64,000 nt of DNA from Kangiella koreensis DSM 16069. GTDB taxonomy: Bacteria > Pseudomonadota > Gammaproteobacteria > Enterobacterales > Kangiellaceae. Positions 25,322 to 34,324 of this stretch are shown in pieces (position 1 is the stretch's first letter; each line of letters opens with the position of its first letter). The notes under the pieces were generated by a model that had not been told where the DNA came from, made no database searches, and saw only the letters and a list, made by a program, of their open reading frames with translations. The stretch is taken from positions 1,922,001 through 1,986,000 of the forward strand of contig NC_013166.1 in NCBI RefSeq assembly GCF_000024085.1, given 5' to 3'. The translations under genes and the position numbers were made by a program.

Positions 25322-25972
25322 TTAATAATTCTTATTCAATGACTCATTCACAATAGTTGCGATCTTATTGTATTGCTCTTTGGTTAAACTCTGCTTAAGC
25401 CCTCGTCCGTCGCTAATCGCAATTGTCCAACCTTTGTCTGACTTAACCCCTATCTCATAACCAACGGTAGTGGTTGAGGTTTCTTTTTTAAAGGCAGGAA
25501 AGTCGAGTCCTTCATAATCCTCATTTATTTCCGAACCAAACCCAGTGCTCATTCGGTGATAAGAATTTTCTCCAAAAAAGACGGTAACCGATGGACCATT
25601 CCAGGAGCAGGCAGCCTTTGGACCAAATGAGGCATTTTCTCTCACTCTGCCACCGCTATATTCTTTATTAAAAACCTTCCCTACCTCAGCAAGCTGAGTA
25701 CAAAAAGTTTCAGCGTCTACCGACACTTTAGGCGTTTCATTAACCACTTGGCTGGGTTGCGTTGTTTGTTCGGAAATGTCTTGTTTTAAGCTTTCTTGCT
25801 TCGATAATTCGGTGCTTTTCGCAACACTGATATTATCCATTTCCGGTGAGCTGTCATTACTGAGTGCATAGTAGGTAACGCCTGCACCAATTGCGGCAAC
25901 TGCAATGATAGTGATAATAGCTGAAGAAGATATACCGGATTGCTTATTTATAAAACGATTGTATTTCGTCAT
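25322..25972 (-). CDS. Membrane-anchored protein of unknown function
   Basis: 216 residues. One N-terminal helix (about 16-38, SSAIITIIAVAAIGAGVTYYAL) after a short basic cytoplasmic tail anchors a periplasmic domain of about 130 residues. A Ser/Gln-rich linker lies between. The domain has two cysteines (ETFCTQLAEVGKVF and KAACSWNG) that could form a disulfide. It somewhat resembles DUF3558-like lipoprotein domains that start with a Cys-containing helix, but I do not claim that family. Confidence 0.6.
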   Translation of the reverse strand: MTKYNRFINKQSGISSSAIITIIAVAAIGAGVTYYALSNDSSPEMDNISVAKSTELSKQESLKQDISEQTTQPSQVVNETPKVSVDAETFCTQLAEVGKVFNKEYSGGRVRENASFGPKAACSWNGPSVTVFFGENSYHRMSTGFGSEINEDYEGLDFPAFKKETSTTTVGYEIGVKSDKGWTIAISDGRGLKQSLTKEQYNKIATIVNESLNKNY

Positions 25973-26268
25973 AGTTAAACTCCTTTTTATTATAGGCTTG
26001 GTTGTTTACGTCTATATTTCTATACTTAATTTCGGGCTTGATTTTATCATAAAACTGCAGGCTAACGATGTGCCGTTGTTTGCACAAAATTAGAACATCC
26101 CTCAGTGCAATACCCTAGTAGGGGGTTATCAGGCTGAATCAATAGTATTATATGAGTCTTTGTACCTGTTTTTGAGGTTCTATTTTGATAGGTTATGGGT
26201 TGTCTTAGAGCCTTAAGTTTTGGACAAATCAAGAATAAAGAACGGAATTAGCGTAAAGGAGTCATGAA

Positions 26269-27261
26269 ATGATACGTATATTTGCAATAACCCTAAGTAT
26301 ATTATGCTGGACAGTTGGAAGCCATGCAGCTGATGTTGAGAATGCTCAAGATCACCCCTTAACAGGACGTTTTGAAGGCGCTGAAATCATTGAATATAGC
26401 TACAGTAATTTTGATGAATTTCAGTTTATTGTTGAACCTTTAACGTCACGAGTAAAGAAAGACAATGCTAAGCATATGGTCACCAAGGAAGGAAAATTAA
26501 CACGAATAACTTACCGGGCTCCGAAAGGAACCAGTAGTCTGGCAGTCTTTCGGGCGTATAAAGATGCTCTAACGAATAACAATGCCGACATCGTTTTTGA
26601 GTGTAGCGGTAATAGTGGGCCAGAATCCTGCACCACTCAAGGCAGTGGTAATAATTTCAAATATGTTGCTCCCGGCTATAGTGTTTTCACCCTGATTTTT
26701 GGTAATGCTCAGAATGATAAAACTCGTTATTTAGTGGCTAAAATTTCACGCCCAGAAGGCGATGCTTATGTCTCACTACATGTCATCCATAATGCTCGTA
26801 CTAACAGCGAGGACACCAGTGAACGAGTGTTTGCGCAAGTTGATGTGGTTGAGGAAAAAGCACAAGAAAGTAAAGTGGTTATGGTAAAGGCCAGTGAGAT
26901 GGCACAAGAGATAGACTTGAACGGAAAAGTCGCCTTGTATGGCTTGTACTTCGATACGAATAAGGCAAGCATTAAAGCAGAATCCAAGCCGACTTTAGAT
27001 GAAATCGCCAAACTATTGAAAGACAACCCTGACTTAAAATTATTAGTCGTTGGCCATAGCGATAACCAGGGAGATTTCGACTATAACATTGACTTATCGA
27101 AGCGCCGCGCAGAATCCGTTAAACAAGCTTTGGTTAGTGATTATGGTGTTAATGCTGCTCGCTTAAAGCCTTGGGGAGTTGGCTATGCCGCACCTGTGGC
27201 GAGTAATAAAGCGGAACAGGGACGCGCGAAAAATAGACGAGTGGAACTTGTTAAGCAATAG
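26269..27261 (+). CDS. OmpA-family protein with DUF4892-like N-terminal domain
   Basis: 330 residues. The signal peptide ends near SHAAD (about residue 20). The middle part (about 30-180), with DHPLTGRFEGAEIIEYS, resembles DUF4892. The C-terminal part (about 225-330) is an OmpA peptidoglycan-binding domain with LYFDTNKASIK, VVGHSDNQGD and NIDLSKRRAESVK holding the Asp and Arg that grip diaminopimelate. It probably links the outer membrane or periplasm to the wall. AAGGAG upstream of the ATG fixes the start. Confidence 0.8.
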   Translation: MIRIFAITLSILCWTVGSHAADVENAQDHPLTGRFEGAEIIEYSYSNFDEFQFIVEPLTSRVKKDNAKHMVTKEGKLTRITYRAPKGTSSLAVFRAYKDALTNNNADIVFECSGNSGPESCTTQGSGNNFKYVAPGYSVFTLIFGNAQNDKTRYLVAKISRPEGDAYVSLHVIHNARTNSEDTSERVFAQVDVVEEKAQESKVVMVKASEMAQEIDLNGKVALYGLYFDTNKASIKAESKPTLDEIAKLLKDNPDLKLLVVGHSDNQGDFDYNIDLSKRRAESVKQALVSDYGVNAARLKPWGVGYAAPVASNKAEQGRAKNRRVELVKQ

Positions 27262-27292
27262 CAATTTTCACAAGTAAAAAAAAAGAAACAAC

Positions 27293-27333
27293 AAAGGTCA
27301 CCAGCTTCTTAAGCAATTCTAGGTGGCCTTTTA
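27293..27333. terminator. Terminator after the OmpA-family gene
   Basis: Ten-base stem AAAGGTCACC (27293-27302) with GGTGGCCTTT (27322-27331), loop of 19, T-rich on the plus side and A-rich before. It lies between convergent genes and can serve both. Confidence 0.65.
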
Positions 27334-27342
27334 TCTTTGCGC

Positions 27343-29250
27343 TTAAGGGGAAGAGGAAAAGTAAACCAGATTCCCACCAGCGGCTTTAGCTTTATACAGC
27401 TGTTGGTCAGCGCGCTTAATAGCCTGTTGCGGTGAATCGTTGGCTGCTATAACTGCGGCTCCGATGCTGATCGAAAGAAAATCACCGCCTTTCTTGCCGT
27501 AGTCATGTTTGATCTGCAGATCATTAATACCGTGAACGATTGACTCCAACTCTGACTCAATGTCTTCAAGCTGACCCAGCTTCAACAAGATTGCCAGCTC
27601 TTCCCCACCATAGCGATAGCACTTACCGCTTGATTTATTGATCAAGAATGCAGCAACCGCTTTCAATGCATTGTCACCTGCTTCATGGCCGTAGTTATCA
27701 TTGTAGAGTTTAAAGTCGTCGATATCGGCAATGGCCAGTACGTAGCGTTCTTCCGGTGTCCTGATAACTTCGTCAAGATCCCGGTCGAAGGAACGGCGAT
27801 TGAGTAAGCCTGTCAGTCCATCCGAATGAGCCAGCTCTTCCAATCTTCGATTAGCCTGTGCCAACTCTGCTGTTCTTTGCTCAACTTTAGCTTCGAGTTC
27901 ATGTTGGGCTCCGATAAATCGCTGGGCCATGGTCTTGAATGCTTCGATAGCTCTTCGCACTTCACCATGTGTTTTCGAGTCGGCGATATCGCTAGAAACA
28001 ACATCTTCATAGTTTTTTGAGCCCATCATTGAGGCGACCTTTGCCACCATACGCAAAGGCTTTGAAACCTCCGCCCTAATCCGCCAATAGACCATTAATA
28101 AAATCAATCCGACGAGTGCGATGCCAGCCAGAGTTAACTTGAGTGGGAAGATAATCGCCTGTTTCTGAATTTCTGATCGTGGGTAGACGGTGAAGTACCA
28201 CCAATTAAGACTTTCGGTCTTATTGACGATAACAAGATGCTCTTCAATCCCTTCATCTAAAACCATACCGTCTTTTAAATCCGGTTGTTCCTGTAGTAGC
28301 CGAAAAATAGCTTCATACAATGGTTCCTGATAGTTATCCGGTGTCAAAACCTGATGGGTATTCAGCGCACTCATAGACATGTTTGATGCAGCAATTAATC
28401 CGCCGTTGTTGTTCAACACAAGGTGCTCTGAATTGGGTTGCTTCTTTTCAATAAGCTCTTGCAACAAATTCGAGAGCCCTACATCAAAGCTGGCATTGAC
28501 CAGATGCTTACCATTCAAATCTACCGGCTTTTGATAGGTTATGGCCCAGAAGTCAGCAGAAATGTCGTAATACAAGCCCGTCCATAAAGACTCACGGTCA
28601 GGATTAAATTCCTGCAAGGTTGATTTCACCACCGAAAAGTCAGTTATCACCAAATCTTTATCAGCGAGCAGACCCCATGGCTCTTTTTGCGAATACATGA
28701 CGATGATATTTTCTGGGAAAGAAAAATGACTGTTAGCAACCTGGTGCTGCCAAGCTGGGCCTAATTCATTCAGGGTATATTGGGCGGCAATGATGCGAAC
28801 TTTCAGCTCATCGTCAATTGGATGCTTGCGAAGGCCTGCAAACGTGGAAATATCTTCGAACAGGTCAAAATCAACAGCCCTACCACGATTGAACTCAGCT
28901 TTAAGACGCAAAACACCGGGTGAGGTTTCTTCATACCACTTATCAAAAGCAGCAATACTTGCCTCCGGGTTTGCCATTAGTTGTTGGTAGCGCTCTAAAA
29001 ATTGTTCGCCGAGAATATCTGCCTGGGATTGCACCTGATCAAACTGCCAGCGCTTCTTTTCAAGCTTAGGCGCTATACCCTGCTTTAATAACTGGATGTA
29101 TTGTTCGCGAGTAGATTGGTAGGTAGTAAGAAAGGTCACGATAGATGCCAGAATCACAATCGACAGCGCCCATAAACTGATATGAACCAGAAGCGCGGTT
29201 GTCAGCTTCTCGCGTGCTCTTAATCGCCTGTCTTGATTCCGTCTATCCAT
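27343..29250 (-). CDS. Membrane diguanylate cyclase with periplasmic sensor
   Basis: 635 residues. Helices at about 20-42 and 375-395 enclose a 330-residue periplasmic dCache-like sensor. A HAMP-like region and a coiled coil (about 440-475) lead to a GGDEF domain whose active site reads RYGGEELAIL (548-552). Glu replaces Asp, which is tolerated, and Leu replaces the usual Phe. The RxxD inhibitory site expected just upstream is absent (KSSG region). It should make cyclic di-GMP from GTP in response to an external signal, with no product inhibition at the I-site. It is a single gene. Confidence 0.88.
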   Translation of the reverse strand: MDRRNQDRRLRAREKLTTALLVHISLWALSIVILASIVTFLTTYQSTREQYIQLLKQGIAPKLEKKRWQFDQVQSQADILGEQFLERYQQLMANPEASIAAFDKWYEETSPGVLRLKAEFNRGRAVDFDLFEDISTFAGLRKHPIDDELKVRIIAAQYTLNELGPAWQHQVANSHFSFPENIIVMYSQKEPWGLLADKDLVITDFSVVKSTLQEFNPDRESLWTGLYYDISADFWAITYQKPVDLNGKHLVNASFDVGLSNLLQELIEKKQPNSEHLVLNNNGGLIAASNMSMSALNTHQVLTPDNYQEPLYEAIFRLLQEQPDLKDGMVLDEGIEEHLVIVNKTESLNWWYFTVYPRSEIQKQAIIFPLKLTLAGIALVGLILLMVYWRIRAEVSKPLRMVAKVASMMGSKNYEDVVSSDIADSKTHGEVRRAIEAFKTMAQRFIGAQHELEAKVEQRTAELAQANRRLEELAHSDGLTGLLNRRSFDRDLDEVIRTPEERYVLAIADIDDFKLYNDNYGHEAGDNALKAVAAFLINKSSGKCYRYGGEELAILLKLGQLEDIESELESIVHGINDLQIKHDYGKKGGDFLSISIGAAVIAANDSPQQAIKRADQQLYKAKAAGGNLVYFSSSP

Positions 29251-29529
29251 GCAGTTAGCTACTCATAAAGATTGAAACTAAATTAGCATGTTCTAAATCA
29301 TAATGCAGTTAGTTTCTGAGCTGGTGGTTATCGAATGGCTTTTAGAGTCCTGAAGTTCATAAGTGCATTGGCAAATACTCTTCCACTTCCCACTATATTA
29401 ACTCATCTAATTTCAATTCTGCTCCGAACCAATTTTTTACGAAATGAGTCCTGTGTCTGTTCGAAAAACAACCAGAATAGTTCTATACTGAACAATAGCT
29501 AGGATGCTTATTGTTAACTGGAGTTTGTT

Positions 29530-31242
29530 ATGTGGTTTTGGCCGTTGGGTTGCATTAGACGCTGTTACTTTTATATTAAAGTATCCGTTTTCTGTGTAGC
29601 GGGTATTTACTGCCAGACGCTATCAGCTGAAACGCCTCCGTACCTATTGTTAGAACCTGACATTAACGCTGCTTATGACTCCACTGCCGACACGGAGATT
29701 AGAGCCAAGCTTGAGTTCCACAAACAAAATGGGCACCTGCCTCAATTGGGTGTTGCGCTTGTTAATAGCACCACTCTCTATAATTTCTACAGCTTCAGAG
29801 GCTTTAGGCGTCTTTGGAATCCGCTATATCGCGACCAGGATCCATTGCAGGAGCTTTTGGCCTATTTACAGCAGATTCATTGGCACGGTCTGTTAGCCAA
29901 TGATTACCACTTTCAGACCTTGATGGAGCGCTGCCAAATTCCCACACTTGAATTGGTGGCCGAATGCGATTTGCTGCAAAGCGATGCAATTCTAACACTG
30001 TCTCAACACCTGCAAATTGGAAAAGTTAACCCAAACCTCATTTTCAAGGATACTGAAGTCACCAAACCTGCTATCAATCTTTCTGAGCTTCTATCCAAAG
30101 CAGTCAATATGCCGAACCTTTTTGACTACTTCAGAGCGCTTGCACCCAGCTCCCAGGAGTACATTGAGCTTAGAAAATATCTAGCAGAGTTGAGAAGTCG
30201 CACCGTATCGCCTTGGCCTGCGATTGACTTACAACCTTCAATTAAACCGCAGATGGCAGATCCTCGCTTAGAGGCCATCGCTGTACGATTGATGTTTTGG
30301 GGCGATCTGCCCGCAGACTGGGCATATTTAGCGCCCTTCCCAATGAGATATGAGGATGGCTTAATCCGTGCAGTTGAGCATTTTCAGTTACGCCACGGAC
30401 TGGTAGCAGATGGTGTTCTGGGTAAAAAGACCATAGCGGCCTTAAATATCACACCACAGCAACGGATCGAGCAGCTGGTGGTCAATCTAGAACAAATACG
30501 CTGGCATGAACTTAAGCCAGCCAGCCGATTAATTAAAGTGAACATTCCCAGCTTTGAACTATTAGCCCTAGAGAATGGCGAAGTCAGACTCAGGATGCCT
30601 GTAATCGTGGGACAGCTCAAACGTAAAACCCCGATATTTGAAGAAAAAATTCAGTACCTGGTACTGAATCCAACCTGGGTGGTGCCCTGGGAACTGGCAA
30701 CCAAAGATAAGCTGCCGCTAATCCAGCAAAACCCTCAATACCTGCTCGATAACCAATTTAGTGTCTATTTGCAGGACTTCAAAATCGAAGATCCTACCCG
30801 AATTGACTGGGCTCAGGTCACAAGAGCAAACTTTCCCTATCGTTTAGTGCAGGCTCCGGGAAGCGGAAATGCACTCGGCCAGGTTAAGTTCATGTTCCCC
30901 AATCCATATGAAGTTTACCTCCATGACACACCTGATAAGTCATTATTTAACAATGAGTTAAGAGCATTTAGCTCAGGCTGCATTCGGATTCAGAGACCTT
31001 TAGATTTATTATGGTGGATCCTACGAACTAATGGATTCAGCGATATCGATATAGAAAATCAATTGAACAAAAAACATACAAATACGATAAGCTTAACGTC
31101 GCCTGTGCCAATAAGACTGGAATATCGAACCGCTTATTGGGGGCTGGATCAGACGATTCAGTTCAGAGCAGACATATATCAACGTGATACAAAACTGTAT
31201 CAAGCACTACAGCAACCAGCGACAAGAATTCTCTTGCGCTAA
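29530..31242 (+). CDS. YcbB/LdtD-type L,D-transpeptidase
   Basis: 570 residues with an N-terminal membrane anchor or signal (about 13-35). It has a YcbB-like scaffold, a PG_binding_1 domain (about 275-315, EHFQLRHGLVADGVLGKKT) and a YkuD catalytic domain with HDTPDKSLF and the nucleophile Cys484 in SSGCIRI. Such enzymes make 3-3 crosslinks in peptidoglycan in the periplasm. The neighbour at 31338 is an M15 peptidase, the same pairing as ycbB-ycbK (ldtD-mepK) in E. coli. The SSG instead of the more usual SHG before the Cys also occurs in YcbB proteins. Confidence 0.88.
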   Translation: MWFWPLGCIRRCYFYIKVSVFCVAGIYCQTLSAETPPYLLLEPDINAAYDSTADTEIRAKLEFHKQNGHLPQLGVALVNSTTLYNFYSFRGFRRLWNPLYRDQDPLQELLAYLQQIHWHGLLANDYHFQTLMERCQIPTLELVAECDLLQSDAILTLSQHLQIGKVNPNLIFKDTEVTKPAINLSELLSKAVNMPNLFDYFRALAPSSQEYIELRKYLAELRSRTVSPWPAIDLQPSIKPQMADPRLEAIAVRLMFWGDLPADWAYLAPFPMRYEDGLIRAVEHFQLRHGLVADGVLGKKTIAALNITPQQRIEQLVVNLEQIRWHELKPASRLIKVNIPSFELLALENGEVRLRMPVIVGQLKRKTPIFEEKIQYLVLNPTWVVPWELATKDKLPLIQQNPQYLLDNQFSVYLQDFKIEDPTRIDWAQVTRANFPYRLVQAPGSGNALGQVKFMFPNPYEVYLHDTPDKSLFNNELRAFSSGCIRIQRPLDLLWWILRTNGFSDIDIENQLNKKHTNTISLTSPVPIRLEYRTAYWGLDQTIQFRADIYQRDTKLYQALQQPATRILLR

Positions 31243-31337
31243 CCCCCAAAGGACTACACTTCAAAGGGCCAACTGGACGGTCTAGGGCATAATTTTGTTT
31301 TTATATTTAGTTCACTGTAATCAGTGAAGGAGTTTAT

Positions 31338-32333
31338 GTGCCAAAGATTTTACTGAATGACTTGTACAAAGGGCGATTGATGATGGCGTTATTGCTAATC
31401 GCTAGCCTAATCATCTTAACCCCGAATCTAAGCCAGGCAGTTACCCAGGTAAAGGACTATCAAAGCGGTAAAGCCCAGTTTGATCTAACCGTTAATAACA
31501 AAGGTATTCCCTACAACATATTTTTTCATACCGTAATGCCGGAACAAACATTACAGTTAAAGTCGAGCCGTGAGCAATTGTCCAGCCGAGTTCAGGTTGA
31601 GCAACAGTGGTTGACACTAAACTGGAACAAAGGTGATTTAAAGTGGAAGGCTCCCAAAGCTCCGGGGCTTTATGCATTGGAAACCACTGACGCAGAAACT
31701 GGTCATCAGATTTCAGTATCCGTTTTTGTATTGCGCCCTGCTTCTGAAATGAAAAATGGCGTACTCAACGGCTACAAGATTGGTACTTACCCGAAGCCAT
31801 TAAAAGGCTTGCCTACCTACGCAGCGCCGAAAGGTTTCATTGAAGTCACAGCAGAGAACATGGCCACCAAAATCACCCCGCACTTTACGCTGGGACAATT
31901 TCTATGCAAGCAGCCAGGTGGCTTCCCCAAGTACATGGTACTAAGACAGAACCTGCTGGAAAATTTGGAAAACCTACTGACCGATGTGAATGATAAAGGA
32001 ATCCGTACCGATAGCTTTGTCATTATGAGCGGCTACCGCACACCAGCCTATAACAAAGCCATCGGCAACGTCGCCAACAGCCGCCATGTTTACGGTGATG
32101 CATCGGATATTTTTATTGATACTCTGGCCAACGGTAGAATGGATGACATCAATGGCGATGGCAAAGTGAATGAAAAAGATGCGTTTCGCCTATATGAGTT
32201 TGCTAATAACCCAGAGACTCACGACCATCGCGATGATCTTATTGGCGGCATCGGCGTCTATAAGCCTAACGCCGTACGCGGCCCATTCGTACACGTTGAT
32301 GTGAGAGGCACCAAAGCGCGCTGGGGAATCTAG
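31338..32333 (+). CDS. M15-type murein endopeptidase, YcbK/MepK-like
   Basis: 331 residues. The start is GTG with AAGGAG six bases upstream; a later ATG at 31380 is possible. A signal or anchor spans about 14-34. The C-terminal peptidase M15 domain shows SGYRTPAYNKAIG, SRHVYGDASDIFID (metal His and Asp) and FVHVDVRG. Compared with MepK (about 180 residues) it carries an extra N-terminal beta domain of about 110 residues. It also has an insert NGDGKVNEKDAF resembling an EF-hand loop. Together with the transpeptidase upstream it probably edits crosslinks in the wall. Confidence 0.82.
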   Translation: MPKILLNDLYKGRLMMALLLIASLIILTPNLSQAVTQVKDYQSGKAQFDLTVNNKGIPYNIFFHTVMPEQTLQLKSSREQLSSRVQVEQQWLTLNWNKGDLKWKAPKAPGLYALETTDAETGHQISVSVFVLRPASEMKNGVLNGYKIGTYPKPLKGLPTYAAPKGFIEVTAENMATKITPHFTLGQFLCKQPGGFPKYMVLRQNLLENLENLLTDVNDKGIRTDSFVIMSGYRTPAYNKAIGNVANSRHVYGDASDIFIDTLANGRMDDINGDGKVNEKDAFRLYEFANNPETHDHRDDLIGGIGVYKPNAVRGPFVHVDVRGTKARWGI

Positions 32334-32350
32334 TTATAATTGGTTAATTT

Positions 32351-32379
32351 AAAGGCCATCAGTTGATGGCCTTTTTTAT
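32351..32379 (+). terminator. Terminator after the M15 peptidase
   Basis: AAAGGCCATCA and TGATGGCCTTT form an 11-base stem around GT, followed by a T-run. A strong Rho-independent terminator. Confidence 0.9.
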
Positions 32380-32532
32380 TGCAAGAACAGTTGCGAAGTT
32401 TGCTGGTGTCCAATATTTCTATTAACCATATTCACTCTCATCCGGTAAGTTTGTGGAAAGCCAATGCTTTGTGGTATGTATAAAGTAACTTGATGACAAT
32501 CATTATTACCGACACTTATTCAAGGATATTGA

Positions 32533-33531
32533 ATGCCTGATGCAGATCGACAATTAAAATCACCGCCCTGGCTTGAGAATGCCGATGGCGATGCCCGTCG
32601 CATTGGCGTAGAGCTTGAAGTGAGTGGGCTTGAACTTGACGAAATGGCTTCACTGGTTGCCAGTCACTTTAATCTCACGACCTCCTCTGATGGTCGCTAT
32701 GTGCGAACTTTAGAGGGCGATAGTGCTGGTGAGTGGACTGTCGAATTAGACTACGCTCTGATAAAAAAAATGGGCCGCGAACAGCTGTCTGACGAAACAT
32801 TTGCAGACAAGGTCAATCGCTCATCGGAAGAGTTATTGGCATGGGCGGCAAAAGCGCTGGTGCCGGTAGAAATCATCAGCCCACCTCTGCCTTTGGACAG
32901 ATTAAAAGAAGTTGAAGAGCTGGTTATATTTTTACGCGGTAAAGGTGCTAAAGGTACAGCGGATAGTCCTGTCAATGCTTTCGGTATGCAACTTAATCCT
33001 GAGTTGGCCAGTCACGAAGCACAACATATTACCGCTTGTTTGAAAGCTTTTATGTGCCTTTATGACTGGCTGTACAAGCGTGCAGATATTGACCTTACGC
33101 GATGGATAACCAGCTATGTCGATCCCTTTCCTGCGGCCTATGTTAAGAAAGTCATCAAAACCGATTATTGGCCTGATCGTGCGGATCTGATTGACGACTA
33201 CCTGATTGATAACCCCACTCGTAACCGTGCCCTGGATATGTTGCCGTTGTTTAAGCTTCTCGATAAGCAGCGGGTACTGGATAAAACGAACGATGAACTG
33301 ATTAAGGCGCGCCCTACTTTCCATTATCGATTACCTGACTGTGACATTGATAACCCGAAATGGGGAATATATATAGCATGGAACGATTGGGTTGAAGTTG
33401 AACGGCTGGCTGCCGATGAAAGCCGCTTGCAAGCTTGCTGCCAGGCTTATAGCAATTATCTGCGTAGCCCCTGGAAGCGACTCTTTAGTGATTGGTATAA
33501 GACAGTGGAGGAACAGTGGCTAAACCGGTAA
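32533..33531 (+). CDS. Amidoligase-family enzyme
   Basis: 332 residues, cytoplasmic. RRIGVELEVSGLEL, SDGRYVRTLEGDSAGEWTVELD and the later MQLNPELASHEAQH fit the amidoligase (COOH-NH2 ligase) family, ATP-dependent enzymes distantly related to glutamine synthetase and glutamate-cysteine ligase. The substrate is unknown. The next gene, encoding a class I glutamine amidotransferase-like hydrolase, overlaps its end by 16 bases, a pairing described for this family and thought to build and trim peptide-like tags or metabolites. Confidence 0.8.
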   Translation: MPDADRQLKSPPWLENADGDARRIGVELEVSGLELDEMASLVASHFNLTTSSDGRYVRTLEGDSAGEWTVELDYALIKKMGREQLSDETFADKVNRSSEELLAWAAKALVPVEIISPPLPLDRLKEVEELVIFLRGKGAKGTADSPVNAFGMQLNPELASHEAQHITACLKAFMCLYDWLYKRADIDLTRWITSYVDPFPAAYVKKVIKTDYWPDRADLIDDYLIDNPTRNRALDMLPLFKLLDKQRVLDKTNDELIKARPTFHYRLPDCDIDNPKWGIYIAWNDWVEVERLAADESRLQACCQAYSNYLRSPWKRLFSDWYKTVEEQWLNR

Positions 33532-34199
33532 TTGCGATTACAGGACCCAATAAAGGGGCTTTTGGTCCCAGATTACTGGTTGCCTGGGCAGTTCGCTTCT
33601 ATGGTGGGCGCCCGCTACAGCTACGCCCGGGTGACGAACAAGCTCAACATGAATATGATGGAGTGGTGATCACTGGCGGGCATGATGTTGAGCCTGTGTT
33701 GTATGCTACCGAGCCGGAAGTCGAACCCAAATACGATAGCGCTCGCGATGCCTTTGAAATGAAAATCATTAAAGATGCCTTGAAGCGAAACCTGCCGTTG
33801 CTAGGAATATGCCGGGGAGCGCAACTGCTTAATGTTGCTTGTGGCGGAACACTGTTTCAGCAGCTGCATCTGCATCGAAAAAAAACCTCAAACAGATGGA
33901 CCATTTTTCCACTTAAAACGTTATATAAAGCAGATACCGAAGAGGCAAGCGACAGCTTGCTCCTTTCAATTACCGGAAGTGATCCTTCTAAAATTAACAG
34001 CCTGCACAATCAGGGTATTGATAAGATCGGTGATAATTTGATCGTTACCGGCAGAGATGCGGATGACATTGTTCAGGCGATTGAAGCACCTGCTATACCT
34101 TTTGTGCTGGGGGTACAATGGCACCCCGAGTTTTTGATTTATATGAAATCACAGCGAGCTTTCTTTAAAGCCGTGGTAAAAAATGCCGTTAACAATTAA
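33516..34199 (+). CDS. Peptidase C26-type glutamine amidotransferase/gamma-glutamyl hydrolase
   Basis: 227 residues. The nucleophile is Cys99 in GICRGAQLLNVACGG, with His203 and Glu205 in VQWHPEF completing the triad, and GGHDVEP forms the oxyanion region. It is close to gamma-glutamyl-GABA hydrolases (PuuD-like). It is translated with the upstream amidoligase (16-base overlap), so it may cleave or supply the amide group handled by that enzyme. No putrescine pathway genes are nearby. Confidence 0.85.
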   Translation: MAKPVIAITGPNKGAFGPRLLVAWAVRFYGGRPLQLRPGDEQAQHEYDGVVITGGHDVEPVLYATEPEVEPKYDSARDAFEMKIIKDALKRNLPLLGICRGAQLLNVACGGTLFQQLHLHRKKTSNRWTIFPLKTLYKADTEEASDSLLLSITGSDPSKINSLHNQGIDKIGDNLIVTGRDADDIVQAIEAPAIPFVLGVQWHPEFLIYMKSQRAFFKAVVKNAVNN

Positions 34200-34276
34200 C
34201 CCTGACACTCCAAAAAATAACGACAGAAACCTCTCGATATTAAACAAGGCTGCTGCTTGTAAATAATTCATCCAGA

Positions 34277-34303
34277 CAAAAAAAAGGCAGCCGAAGCTGC
34301 CTG
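34277..34303 (-). terminator. Terminator after the DUF4785-like gene
   Basis: AGGCAGC / GCTGCCT stem with a short TTCG-type loop, followed on the minus strand by seven T's. Confidence 0.85.
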
Positions 34304-34324
34304 AATTAATCAAAACATAAGTTA

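Noticed and set aside
32932..33324. 130-codon minus-strand frame inside the amidoligase gene
   Set aside because: Antisense shadow of a gene with recognisable motifs.
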